The notes beneath the pieces are model-generated. The model searched no databases and had not been told where the DNA came from. It saw nothing but the letters and a program-made list of their open reading frames with translations. From positions 6,386,001 to 6,450,000 of the forward strand of contig JBHGNT010000005.1 of NCBI GenBank assembly GCA_043228905.1: 64,000 nucleotides of DNA. The letters are read 5' to 3'. The translations under genes were made by a program, and so were the position numbers. This DNA is from Azolla caroliniana (Eukaryota > Polypodiophyta). Shown in pieces: positions 27,775 through 38,487 of the stretch (position 1 is its first letter; each line of letters opens with the position of its first letter).

Positions 27775-28207
27775 TGTCATGACAAGCTCAACCGGATCCG
27801 GATCGACTCAATAAGCCAGAGCCGGATCGGTATCTGAAATGGAGAACCGGATAGGTACCCGAATCGGTGTCCAGATATATCAGTATCCAGAACCTAGAGC
27901 CAAACCAGAGAACCGGATTGTACTCCGGAATAGTGAGAACCAGTAGCCCGTTGGAGCCCACGGTCCGAGCCTAGTACGTAGGCATATTCCTTGGAGTTAG
28001 TGTCAATCGCTCATATGAGCATTGAAGTACATGTCAGTCCTTCTGTTAGTCCTTTTAAGGACTTGTATAAAATGTGTTTTGTAGGACATTTTTATGTACA
28101 GAATGTTATTTTTTTGAATTTCGTTTATGTTATTCTGCACTCTCTGTCTAAGTCTTGTGAAGCTTCCATTAAACTTATACTCTTTCTGTTGTTATCCGGG
28201 TGAACCG
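27775..28207 (+). repeat. 5' LTR of Copia-B1, first part
   Basis: TGTCATGACAAGCTCAACCGG...; aligns with the 3' LTR (40507-40685 then 49868-50112), e.g. CCGGAATAGTGAGAACCA, CGAGCCTAGTACGTAGG, TTTTAAGGACTTGTATAAAA. Broken at GGGTGAACC by Copia-A1; the last 35 bases reappear at 34183-34217. Confidence 0.8.
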
Positions 28208-28786
28208 GATGAGGAGTACCCGGCTACGGAAGACCCAGTGAGAACCTGATGAAGAGTACCCAGCTACGGAAGACCCGGGGAGAACCGGATGACGAGTGCC
28301 CAACAAGATCCGGATGATGCAAGCCCGGTGAGGAGCGCTCACCGGATGAAGGGACATATTCGTAAATATGTCTTCTGAGAGTCCATCTGGGCTATATTTG
28401 TAAATAGCTGAAAAGTCATATTAGTATAAATATGACTTAGGGCAAACTTATTATGCGTGGTGTTGTCATTCTTGTTGGTGCAAGACTCGAGAGCGCGCAA
28501 CAATGTACAGAGAGAGAGAGAGAGAGGAAGAGGTCGTTGCCTCTGTTGTAACCGCCGCCTGTGGCGAAGATTGTGAGCGCGAGGTCGTTGCCTCTGTGAG
28601 CTCACTGTTGTAATTATTGTGACATAGGGATAGTTAGCAGTCAGTGGAATGTCGTGGTTTTTCCCTCTCGTGGTTTTCCACGTTAAACATCCTGTGTACT
28701 CTTCTCTCCATTGTGTCGTGCTTTCATTTCCTGTTTTCTGTGTATGATTCTAAGCTCGGTTGTGGCCGAGCGTGCAGTTCCTGTCA
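28208..28786 (+). repeat. 5' LTR of Copia-A1, 5'-truncated
   Basis: Starts within the CCGGATGAGGAGTACCC repeat and ends GCAGTTCCTGTCA; otherwise parallels 32855-33524. The two conserved hairpin words lie at 28354-28371 and 28390-28409. Confidence 0.88.
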
Positions 28787-28789
28787 AAG

Positions 28790-28801
28790 TGGTATCAAAG
28801 C
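28790..28801 (+). promoter_or_regulatory. Primer binding site of Copia-A1
   Basis: TGGTATCAAAGC, one change from the initiator Met tRNA site TGGTATCAGAGC, three bases after the LTR. Confidence 0.9.
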
Positions 28802-28816
28802 AAAACGACACAGAAA

Positions 28817-29700
28817 ATGGACGATTCGTTGGGAGGCATGTTCAAGCTCACCAGCTCCAACTATTTGGTGTGGAAGTCGAAGATAAGGGACATGCTCGTG
28901 GTTAAAGATCTTTGGTTGCCGGTTCAGTTCGGGGACAAGAGACTGGACAAGATCGACGCCACGATATGGGAGTTGATGCACATGAAGACAACGGCGTACA
29001 TACGGTGCTTCATCGACATGAGCCTATACAACAACTTCAATGAAGATAGCAAGGCTCATGAGCTCTAGGAGAAGATCGGCATTATGTTTCAAAACAAAAA
29101 TGTTGTTAATCAGGTTTCGGTATTCCGGAAGCTAGTAAGACTCCAGTACCAAGATGGCTCCAGCATGGTGGAGCACATGAATGCCTTCCAGGGGCTGATC
29201 CACCAGGCAACATCATTGGAAGTACCTCTTGCCGATGAGGTACTAGCACTACTCCTGCTCGGTTCCCTCCCAGATAGCTGTGAGATGTTGGTTGTCACCT
29301 TGGGCAACGCCGGGCCGGAAGGGAAACGGTTATCCCTAGCAAGAGTGAAGTCGAGCTTGCTAAATGAGGAGGCGCGTCGGAAAGATAAGGATACGAGCTC
29401 CGATTCCAAAGCACTCCTTACCGAATCGGAATGCGGAAGACAAAGAAACCATAGTCCCCAGAACCGGGAAAAGTCGGGGACGCGGTCAAAGTCAAGGGGG
29501 AGGCCTACTTGCTTCTATTGCGGCAAGCCGGGACACTTCCACAAGAACTATCGGCATTTCCGAAAAGACAAGGAAACCGACGGTACTGATTTCAAGCGGG
29601 CACCGGACCGGAACGGTAAAGACCGGAGGGGACCAGGCCGGAAGGGAACGACGGCAATCGCGGCAAGTGAAGAAGAGTTTATGCTCATCACTGAGGAGAG
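28817..29700 (+). pseudogene. Copia-A1 gag
   Basis: ATG at 28817 (MDDSLGGMFKLTSSNYLVWK), typical copia gag start. TAG at 29066-29068 replaces the Trp of SKAHELWEKI seen in Copia-A2; Copia-A5 has the same TAG. The frame then runs on with MFQNKNVVNQVSVFRKLV, MNAFQGLIHQ, LLLGSLPDS. The CCHC knuckle is CFYCGKPGHFHKNY, its last Cys changed to Tyr. Confidence 0.88.
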
Positions 29701-31195
29701 TGAGATAAACCTTGTTGGCGACGAGATGACCTGGGTGGTCGACTCCGGAGCGTCATTCCACCTTACCCCGGATCGGAAATGCTTCTCATCCTACGCAGCC
29801 GGTGATCACAGCTGTGTCCGGATGGGGAATGAAGGTACATGCCGAATTGTTGGCATAGGAGACGTGTGGCTGAAAACACCAACCGGATGCAAGCTACTGC
29901 TGAAGGATGTCTGACACGTTCCGGAGGTTCGTCTGAACCTTATATCAGGCGGTCGGCTAGATGATGAAGGATACACGGGTAGCATCCAGAACGGTGTTAT
30001 GAAGCTTAGCAAAGGGAGCCTGATTGTGGCTCGGGCCCGGAAGGTAAACACGATGTACCCGGTTATGCCTGGAAAAAGTGAACGTGGCATCCGACACTGC
30101 CGGTGAGCTGTGGCACAAAAGGTTGTGCCACATGAGTGAGAAGGGGATGAAGAGGCTTGCAGATGACAACCTCATTCCAATGAAGAACGTGCACTTGGAG
30201 AAGTGCACTCATTGTCTGGACGGAAACCAAAACCGGACCTCCTTCCGATCGAGGCCACCGATGAGACGTAACAGACCACTGGAGTTGGTGCATACTAATG
30301 TGTGTTAAGTGGACACGAAGTCACATGCAGGATCGCAATACTTCGTGACGTTCATAGATGACCACAACCGGAAGTTGTGGGCCACACCATTGAAGACAAA
30401 GGATCAGGTGTTATCCGTTTTCAAAGAGCTCCACGCGAGAGTGGAAAGAGAAACCGGCCGGAAGCTGAAGGCGGTTCGAGCAGATAACGGAGGAGAATAC
30501 CGGGGGTAGTTCGAGGAGTACTATAGCTCGAAGGGAATCCGGCTCGAATTTACCGTGCCGAAGACGCCGGAACTAAACGAGTTGGCCAAGAGGATGAACC
30601 GGACCATAATGGAGAGGGTCTGGAGTATGCTGGCGCATGCAAAACTGCCCAAGAAGTTTTGGGTTGAGGCACTGTCAACGGTGACATATGTGATAAACAG
30701 ATCACCCTCAGTACCCTTGGACAGAGACACGCCACAGAGAGTCTGGACCGGTAAGGAAATGTCCTACTGGCATCTGAAGGTATTCGGGTGTCTCGCATAC
30801 GTGCATGTACCTAAGGACCGGAGAGGAAAGATAGATCCAAAGACCCGGCCATGAATATTCCTTGGCGTCGATGAGTTCGGCTACCGAGCGTGGGACCCGG
30901 TCGAAAAGAAGGTATTCCGTAGTCGAGATATTATCTTCATGGAGGACAAGACGCTCGCCGACTGGGAGTCGGAGAAGAAAATAATGACCTCCGAGTCGAC
31001 TGGTAGGGATCGATTCTATGATGAGCAGACCCAGCCGGCAAGAGACCGGTTAGCACTCGAGGAACCAGCCGGTTACGGTGAGGATACTGGAACGGTAGAA
31101 GAAGAAGTAGAGGAAGCTGAAACCGGAACTGGCCAAGAACCCGAATCGGATTCGGATGAAGAACAAATGGAGGAGCTGGTTACCGAAGCCCAAAG
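29701..31195 (+). pseudogene. Copia-A1 protease and integrase
   Basis: Protease WVVDSGASFHLTP (DSG intact), then TGA at 29912-29914. Integrase: zinc region LWHKRLCHMSEKG...CTHCLDG; the first catalytic Asp of LVHTDVC is Asn here (HTNVC), the second is present (RADNGGEY), and the catalytic Glu of LAERMNR is Lys (LAKRMNR). Stops at 30306-30308, 30507-30509, 30852-30854. The C-terminal acidic linker (30940-31260) leads into RT. Confidence 0.88.
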
Positions 31196-32844
31196 ATGGA
31201 GATATCCTCTCAGAGAGAGAAGGCCCCCCGGAGATTTCCAGATGCAGAGCATGTGCTGCTGACCGATGAGGGGGAGCCAGAAAGCTTCGAAGAAGCGAAG
31301 GATGACACCCACAGCCACAAATGGTTAAGTGCCATCCAGGATGAGATGGATTCCCTGCATGAGAACCATACAAATGAATTGGTGGAGTTGCCAAAAGGAA
31401 AGCGGGCACTCCAAAATTAGTGGGTGTACAAGTTGAAGCCGGGAGATGCCGGCAACCCCCCCAGATACAAAGCCAAGATCGTGGTGAAGGGGTTTCAACA
31501 AAAGAAGGGTGTGGACTTCGACGAGATATTTGCCCCGGTAGTAAAGATCACCTCCATCCGGACGGTGCTGAGTATAGCGGCAAGCATGGATCTCGAGGTA
31601 GAGCAGCTGGACGTGAAGACGACATTCCTTCACGGAGACCTTGAAGAGGAGATCTACATGCAGCAACCGGAAGGATTCGTGGAGAAAGGGAAGGAGCACC
31701 TGGTATGTCCGTTGAAGAAGAGCCTGTACGGACTGAAGCAGGCACCCCGACAATGGTACCAGAAGTTCAACTCCTTCATGACAGATCAAGGGTACCACAA
31801 GACGCAGGCCGATCACTGCATGTTTGTGAAGAAATTCGAAGGAGACGACTTCCTGATACTCCTTCTATACGTGGACGACATGTTGATCGTCGGACGGGAC
31901 CAAGCAAAAATACGGATGCTGAAGAAGGCTCTCAACCGGACCTTCTCAATGAAAGACTTGGGTCCGGCAAGATAGATGTTGGGATGCATATCATCCGGAA
32001 CCAGCCAATGAAGCAATTGTGGCTGTCACAGGAGAAATACGTGACAAAGGTGCTTCAGCGGTTCAACATGTCAGATGCGAAACCTATCGGATCACCACTT
32101 TCGGCAAACTGCAGGTTATCTGGTAAGCAAAGCCCGAAGACGAAAGCAGAGAAGGCTGATATGATGAAGGTTCCATATGGCTCTGCCGTCGGGAGCTTAA
32201 TGTACGCAATGGTGTGTACCCGACCGGATATAGGATACGCAGTCGGAGTGGTGAGCCGGTTCATGAGCAACCCCGGCAAGGAGCACTGGAACGTGGTCAA
32301 ATGGATACTCCGGTACTTGAAGGGCACTTCAAATATGTGTCTCCGATTTGGCTCCGGAAAACCTCAACTTGACGGTTTTATCAATTTGGACATGTCGGCT
32401 GATGTGGATACCAGTCGGTGTACATCCGGGTATGTAATGACATATGTAGGGGGAGTTGTTTCGTGGCAGTCGAGGCTGCAGAAGACGGTTGCGTTGTCAA
32501 CCACGGAGGCGGAGTATATGGCGGCTGTGGAAGCCGGCAAGGAAATATTATGGATGAAGGACTTCATCGGAGAGCTCGGTATCCGGCAAGATGAATACCG
32601 GCTCTATTGCAACAGACAAAGTGCCATCCACCTTGCTAAGAATGCGGCCTACCATTCCCAGACGAAGCATATCCAACGTAGCTATCACTGGATCCGGGAA
32701 GGAGTAGATGACGAGGAGTTCGCGTTGATGAAGATCCACACGGCCGAGAACGGGTCAGATATGCTGACCAAAGTACTGATACCCAACAAGCTAGATGCAT
32801 GCCGAAAACGAGTCGGACTAGTGAGACATCCCATGCCGGAGTGA
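31196..32844 (+). pseudogene. Copia-A1 reverse transcriptase and RNase H
   Basis: RT: WLSAIQDEMDSLHENHT, a TAG at 31418-31420 where Copia-A2 has Lys (KWVYKLKPG), VEQLDVKTTFLHGDLEEEIY, YGLKQAPRQWY, LLYVDDMLIVG (YVDD), MKDLGPAR then TAG at 31973-31975, GMHIIRNQ. RNase H: TRPDIGYAVGVVSRFMS, WILRYLKGT, CTSGYVMTYVGG, VALSTTEAEYMA, KHIQRSYHWIRE; the usual YTDADWAG block is INLDMSAD. Ends at TGA 32842-32844. Confidence 0.9.
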
Positions 32845-32854
32845 AGGGGGAGTT
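32843..32854 (+). promoter_or_regulatory. Polypurine tract of Copia-A1
   Basis: GAAGGGGGAGTT immediately before the 3' LTR; the same tract precedes the Copia-A2 and A3 3' LTRs. Confidence 0.8.
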
Positions 32855-33524
32855 TGTCAGGAAACAAGTCCCTCCGGATGGGAAGTGAGAAGAACAGTAC
32901 TGATGAGCAAACTCGGCCGAGGCCGAAACCGGATGAGGAGTACCCGGCTACGGAAGACCCGGTGAGAACCGGATGAAGAGTACCCAACTACGGAAGACCC
33001 GGTGATAACCGGATGACGAGTGCCCGGCAAGATCCGGATGATGCAGGCCCGGTGAGGAGCGCTCACCGGATGAAGGGACATATTCGTAAATATGTCTTCT
33101 GAGTGTCCATCTGGGCTATATTTGTAAATAGCCGAAAAGTCATATTAGTATAAATATGACTTAGGGCAAATTTAATATGTGTGGTGTTGTCATTCTTGTT
33201 GGTGCAAGACTCGAGAGCGCGCAACAGTGTATAGAGAGAGATAGAGTGGAAGAGGTCGCTGCCTCTGTTGTAACCGCCGCCTGTGGCGAAGATCGTGAGC
33301 GCGAGGTCGTTGCCTCCGTGAGCTCACTGTTGTAATTATTGTGACATAGGGATAGTTAGCAGTCAGTGGAATGCCGTGGTTTTTCCCTCTCATGGTTTTC
33401 CACGTTAAACATCCTGTGTACTCTTCTCTCCATTGTGTCGTGCTTTCATTTCCTATTTTCTCTGTATGATTCTAACCTCGGTTGTGGCCGAGCATTGCGT
33501 ATAGGGAGCGTGCAGTTCCTGTCA
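32855..33524 (+). repeat. 3' LTR of Copia-A1
   Basis: TGTCAGG...CCTGTCA, 670 bp. U3 holds about three copies of a roughly 38-40-base unit (ACCGGATGANGAGTACCC, then CTACGGAAGACCCGGTGA) at 32935-33030, followed by the hairpin words near 33075-33130. Confidence 0.92.
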
Positions 33525-34182
33525 AGTCGGTGGTGTGCAACATGTGCACATGTATAGTAGGAAACGATGTATAGAATAAGGGGGAGTATTTATCCCACAT
33601 TGTAATGCATCCCTCTCCTTGTTCTATAAAAGGAAGGGAGCACCCCTTGCTAAAGGGTTGCCCATTTTGAGTTAGGAGGGTATACCGTTACATTTAGGGT
33701 TAGGCAGTTTCTCTTACTTCATTCTAGGGTTTCATCTTGGTAGTTTCTTCTTCTTCGTCATCGTAGTGTGGGTTGAGAGTTCGTGCCTGTTTAGGGTTTG
33801 CTTCTGCTCGGTCTCCTGTGCAAGACCCTACTCAGCCCGACAAGCCCGAGAGCTCCCCGATCGGCGGCTTGGCAGCAGACTGCCGTTGTAACCTACCCTA
33901 CCTTGGTCCGGCTCGAAGCCGGGGTTGTATCTTTCCCCTTGTAATATGTATACTCATATCTGTTTGTGCATATTGGTGTATTTGGCGGTGTCAGGAGCTT
34001 AGCCCCCTTGTTTCCTATGCATAAGAGTCGGGGTCGCGCGCTTGTTCTGTCTTTCTCTCTCTCTCTCGTGTTCGGTCGCCTCCGGGACGTGTCCGTAGTC
34101 GGTTTCTCGGCATCCCTTCCTCCTTCGTCCAAGACCCCCGTGGTCATGCCCCTTCTACACGCACGCGTGTAGCAACACGACA
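33525..34182 (+). repeat. Gypsy-C LTR piece, 5'-truncated, plus orientation
   Basis: AGTCGGTGGTGTGCAACATGTGCACA...AGCAACACGACA; in reverse complement it matches the Gypsy-C1 LTRs (49022-49867), including CTATAAAAGGAAGGG and GAGCTCCCCGATCGGCGGCTTGG. About 55 bases at the start are missing, exactly at the join with the Copia-A1 LTR. Confidence 0.8.
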
Positions 34183-34217
34183 TCGGTTTGTCAAAGCTTC
34201 CGCATATTAACTTTGAT
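34183..34217 (+). repeat. 5' LTR of Copia-B1, last 35 bases
   Basis: TTTGTCAAAGCTTCCGCATA followed by TTAACTTTGATA; identical in the 3' LTR end at 50115-50148, there followed by LINE sequence instead of the primer site. Confidence 0.75.
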
Positions 34218-34218
34218 A

Positions 34219-34230
34219 GGGTATTAGAGC
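34219..34230 (+). promoter_or_regulatory. Primer binding site of Copia-B1
   Basis: GGGTATTAGAGC, two changes from TGGTATCAGAGC. Confidence 0.75.
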
Positions 34231-34308
34231 GCGAGGGTTGAGAACCTTTGTTGCACACAACTACTCGAAACAAACAACCCTAATCACTGGTAAAGAACTG
34301 ACCAAGGG

Positions 34309-35260
34309 ATGGCAAGCTCTCTTCCGACAAAGAAGCTTGACAGAAACAATTATGCATATTGGTCTTACAAGGTGCACCAGTATCTACTTGGACACGGATA
34401 CTCGAGCTATGTCGAGGGAGTGAATGACGTCGCACCGGAGCCGGCACACAAGGACTTCCCGGTATGGGAGCAAGGAGCGAGAAGAGTGTTGTACTACCTC
34501 GCATCCTATGTGCATGACCAGATGTTCAGCTACATCAGAGATGTAAAGTCACCAAAGGAGGCCTGGGAAAATCTCCGAAAGATTTTCGCCGCAAGTACCA
34601 CGGCTCGGAAGTTCCAACTCCGGCAAGAGTTCAACACTATCCGGCAACGGGAAATGTCAGTCACTAACTACACCACCAAGATCAAGGCGATCTGCAACAT
34701 GCTTGGGTTCATCAACGTGACGGTGGACAAAGACGAGATGGTCCAAATCTGCCTCGGTGGTTTAGCACAATGGTAGGGGCCAATCCGGACAGTGATTTGC
34801 ACCCGAGAGAAACCATTGTCCTTCTTCAACCTGCAATCGATACTCATGGTCGAAGAAAACCACGTGAGTGGGTCGAGAACCACTCAATCGGACAGTCAGA
34901 TGTTATACACGGAGGCGGATCGGCCCAGTCGGCATGGAGGACGAGGTGGGTCGGCATGTAATAGCAACGGTCGACAAGAGCAGAATTAGAGGCATAGAGA
35001 TTGTGCCCACAGCAGTTCTAAACCCTCCACAAGTAGGGGCAGTCAAAGCGGTGCCAGAAACCGGGAAGGAAAGACCGACACAGAATGCTGGTATTGTGGC
35101 AAGAAGGGCCACCGGGAAAGCGAGTGTTGGAAGAAGCGCGCCGATTCGGATAAATCCAGATCCAGCAAGGCTGGACAAGGGAACTGGCAAAGCTCACACT
35201 ATGCAGAAGGATCAGAAGGATCCGAAACCAGAAAGACCGGAAAAGGGCCAGCCTTCATGA
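34309..35260 (+). pseudogene. Copia-B1 gag
   Basis: ATG at 34309 (MASSLPTKKLDRNNYAYWSY). Gag motifs: KSPKEAWENLRKIF, RKFQLRQEFNTIR, KAICNMLGF. The frame stops at 34774-34776; a continuation in a second frame has SRHGGRGG and a third carries the CCHC knuckle CWYCGKKGHRESEC at about 35085-35126. Confidence 0.87.
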
Positions 35261-36696
35261 TGAAGCACAAGGCGAACTTGATGAAGAAGACCACTTCCGG
35301 ATCGGAGGAAGTGTGGTACGCTGACTCTAGAGCGTCTAACCACATGAGGAGCCACTTAGAGTGGTTCTCATATTTGGAAAAACCGGTGCAACCAGGAGTT
35401 GTCGAAATCGGAGACTACACTCCTCACCAAATCGTGAATGTCGGAGAAGTTCACTTTAGTCATGTGGGACGAAAAGGGAAGCTTATGAATGTGCTTCATG
35501 TCCCGACAATTACAAAGAACCTGGTGTCGGTTGGTCATATCGTCGACCAAGGGATGCAAGTGCGGTTTACGCACCTCGGGTGCTTCATCAAGGAAGAGGG
35601 CCAGATCATCGTGCAAGGGCGCCAAGACGGGAGGATGTTCATCCTTGACACCAACGACATAGACACCGCCTTGTTCACAAAAGGACAAAAATTCAAGTCG
35701 GATATTGACTTGTGGCACAAGCAGATCGGCCACGTCAACTATCGAAGGCTTAAAGACCAGCAATCAAAACAGGTTGTATTCAGATTGCCAAAATTCAGTG
35801 GCCAGAAGGCCCAAATATGTGAAGCCTGCCAACTTGGGAAGCAACATCGGTTTCTGTTCCCCACCAAAAGAAACTGGAGTGGTAACAAGCTCGAGTTGAT
35901 ACATTCAGATGTATGGGAACCGGCACCGAATGTTACTCTTGGCGGGAACCGATATTTCACCTCCTTCATCGACAACTACAACCGGCACACGTGAATCTAT
36001 CTCATCGAGAAGAAAAGCGAAGTCTTCGACTATTTCCGGAACCTACAAAGTGCTATCGAATGGGAAACGGAGAGAAAGATCAAGTGCCCGCGGTCAGATG
36101 GCAGAAAAGAATACTTTTCTGACCAATTCAACAGTTATCTGTAGCAAAAAGGAATTCAGAGGGAATTCAGTTACAAATACACACTGGAACAAAATGGTGT
36201 GGCCGAAAGAAAGAACCAGTTGATCGTTGAGGCGGCACGAGCAATGTTGGAAGAGAAGAGCATGCCCAAGTTCTACTGGGCCGAAGCGGTCCGGACAGTC
36301 ATTTACATCCAAAACCGGATTGGGGATAAGGTGTCGGCACACGAGCTATATTTCAGACGGAAGCCGAGTTTAAGGCACCTTAGGATATTTGATAACATTG
36401 CCTATGTGCATGTGCCAGATGAGAAGAGGAGGAAGTTGGACCCAAAGTCGGAGAAGTGCATACTAGTCAGCTACTCTCATGAGCAGAAGGGGTACAAGTG
36501 CTACAACCCCCAGACTAAGCAAGTACGAGTAAGCCGAGATGTCGAATTTGATGAGTCGGCATCTTGGTACTATCTACCGACTCCGACCCCCGACTCCGAC
36601 CCGATTCCAGAGGATGAGGTCAGTGAGCCCGAAACAATACGAGTAGAAGAAGAAGAGGACTTCGGTACTCTAGATGAGAGTCTGATTTTATTTTAG
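35257..36696 (+). pseudogene. Copia-B1 protease and integrase
   Basis: Protease VWYADSRASNHM: the catalytic DSG is DSR. Integrase: DLWHKQIGHVNYRRL...CEACQLGKQ (HHCC), LIHSDVWEPAP, then TGA at 35992-35994, a shifted stretch with CPRSDGRKEYFSDQF, TAG at 36142-36144, and EQNGVAERKNQLIVEAARAML with the catalytic Glu. The C-terminal part ends with a Glu/Asp-rich linker before a TAG at 36694-36696. Confidence 0.87.
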
Positions 36697-38487
36697 CTGA
36701 GCGGGCCGACTGAGTTGACTGAGTCGGAACGACCAGTTAGATGAAGAGCCTGCGAGTAGTGGAGACTCAGTCGTGTTGTCCCTTTGTAAGGAACCGAAGA
36801 GACGGTTCATGCACAAAGAGAAGGGGAAGAAGAAGATGTCAAAATAGCGAGAAGTTGCATCGATCCACCTGCTAGAAGAAGCTCGTGAAGCGGTACGGAT
36901 ATAATGAGTTCATGGTGCATCACTATGCGTAAATGACAAAAGTGACAGAGGCGCGTGAGCCAAAGAGCTACGCAGACGCGGCAAAGGATGCACATTGGCG
37001 TGCCATTATGGAGGAAGAGATGCAGGCACTAGATGCCAATGACACATGGGACTTGGTTTACCCTCCCCGACATTGCAAACCTATCGGTTGCAAGTGGGTG
37101 TACAAGGTAAAGTACAATGTTTACGGTTCGGTCAACTGGTACAAGGCCCGATTAGTCGCCAAAGAATATGCGCAGACCCACGGAATCGACTACGATGAGA
37201 CCTTCACTCCAGTAGCGAAGATGACAACGGTTCGTGTGGTGTTGGCTGTTGTTGCGACAAGGGGATGGCATCCTCACCAAATGGACGTGAAGAATGTGTT
37301 TCTTCAAGGTGATCTTGAAGAACATGTCTACATGATCCAGCCCCCAAGATTTCAGTCGGAGATGAACAAGTCAACAGTGTGCCGACTCAAAAAGTCTCTC
37401 TACGGCCTGAAGCAAGCCCCCCGTGCTTGGAATTCGAAGATCACGCACTGGTTGCGTAAAATGCAATTTGCGGCCTCGAAGTCGGACTCTTCACTGTTAA
37501 TACAGAAAGGTCCAACCGGTCCGGTATGTATCCTGCTCTATGTGGATGATCTAGTCATCATCGGACCCGGACTCGCTGAAATTGGCCAAGTGAAGTCCCA
37601 ATTGTCGGATGCATTCAAAATGAAGGACCTTCATTACTTCCTCGGGATCGAAGTGATCCACACCCCCGACGGCATACTACTCTCACAACAACACTATGTG
37701 TTAAATATGTTGTACAAGTTCGGCATGATGTATTGTCGACCAGTCTCCACACCCCTGGACTGGAATCTAAAGCTTCATCCCGACTCCAAACCGGCTTGCG
37801 ATGAGAAACGGTTCCGACAAATTGTCGGAAGTCTTATTTATTTAACGATCACCTGACCCGACATTAGCTATCCGATCGGAGCGATCAATTAATTCATGTA
37901 GAAGCCAACCGTGGAGCACCTTCAGTGCGCGCACCGAATACTAAGGTATGTTAGCGGCACTAAGGACCAAGGACTGTTATACCGACACAGTATAACCGAG
38001 AAGCTAGTTAGATATACAGATGTCGACTGGGTTGGTGATGCATCAGATCGTCGATTCACTTCTGGTTTCATGTTTTCTCTAGATAGCGCAGTTGTTGCGT
38101 GGAGCAGTAAAAAGCAGCCAACAATGGCTCTTTCAAGCACTGAGGCTGAGTATCGGGCCGCTACCGTTGCCACCTATGAAGCCATATGGCTTCGATGGCT
38201 GCTACAAGACCTCTGGATCGAAGTCCCGACTCCGATCCCGATCTACTATGACAACATGAGCAGCATGTAGCTAGCCAAGAACCTTGTGTTCCATGCTCGG
38301 ACAAAGCACATAGAAGGAGTACTCCGGTATGTCCAAACGAATCGACAAGTTGTCAACATCTTCATGAAGGCCCTTGGGACCGACAAGTTGCAACATTTCT
38401 CAAAGATGCTTGGCCTTCAGCATCTCAACATGCTACACTTGAGGGGGAGAACCGGTACTGATATGGGGAGAACCGGAACCAAAATAG
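36697..38487 (+). pseudogene. Copia-B1 reverse transcriptase and RNase H
   Basis: RT open from about 36933: AHWRAIMEEEMQALDANDTW, KARLVAKEYAQTHGIDYDE, HQMDVKNVFLQGDLEEHVY, LYGLKQAPRAW, LLYVDDLVIIG (YVDD), LHYFLGIEVIHTP. TGA at 37854-37856. RNase H: YTDVDWVGDASDRRFTSGF, ALSSTEAEYRA, then TAG at 38268-38270 and KHIEGVLRYV...FMKALGTDKLQ. The frame continues past HLRGR into the charged tail and is broken at 38487 by an LTR insertion. Confidence 0.9.

Larger units (their letters stand above)
28208..33524 (+). mobile_element. Copia-A1, nearly complete Ty1/copia element in the Copia-B1 5' LTR
   Basis: 5' LTR 28208-28786 (about 75 bases short at its start), primer site 28790-28801, gag, protease, integrase, RT, RNase H, polypurine tract and full 3' LTR 32855-33524. 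Copia order PR-IN-RT-RH. Many nonsense codons plus changed catalytic residues make it dead. Confidence 0.92.

Noticed and set aside
36697-36932. A separate small gene between Copia-B1 integrase and RT
   Set aside because: Stretch reads as the decayed integrase-RT linker in shifting frames.
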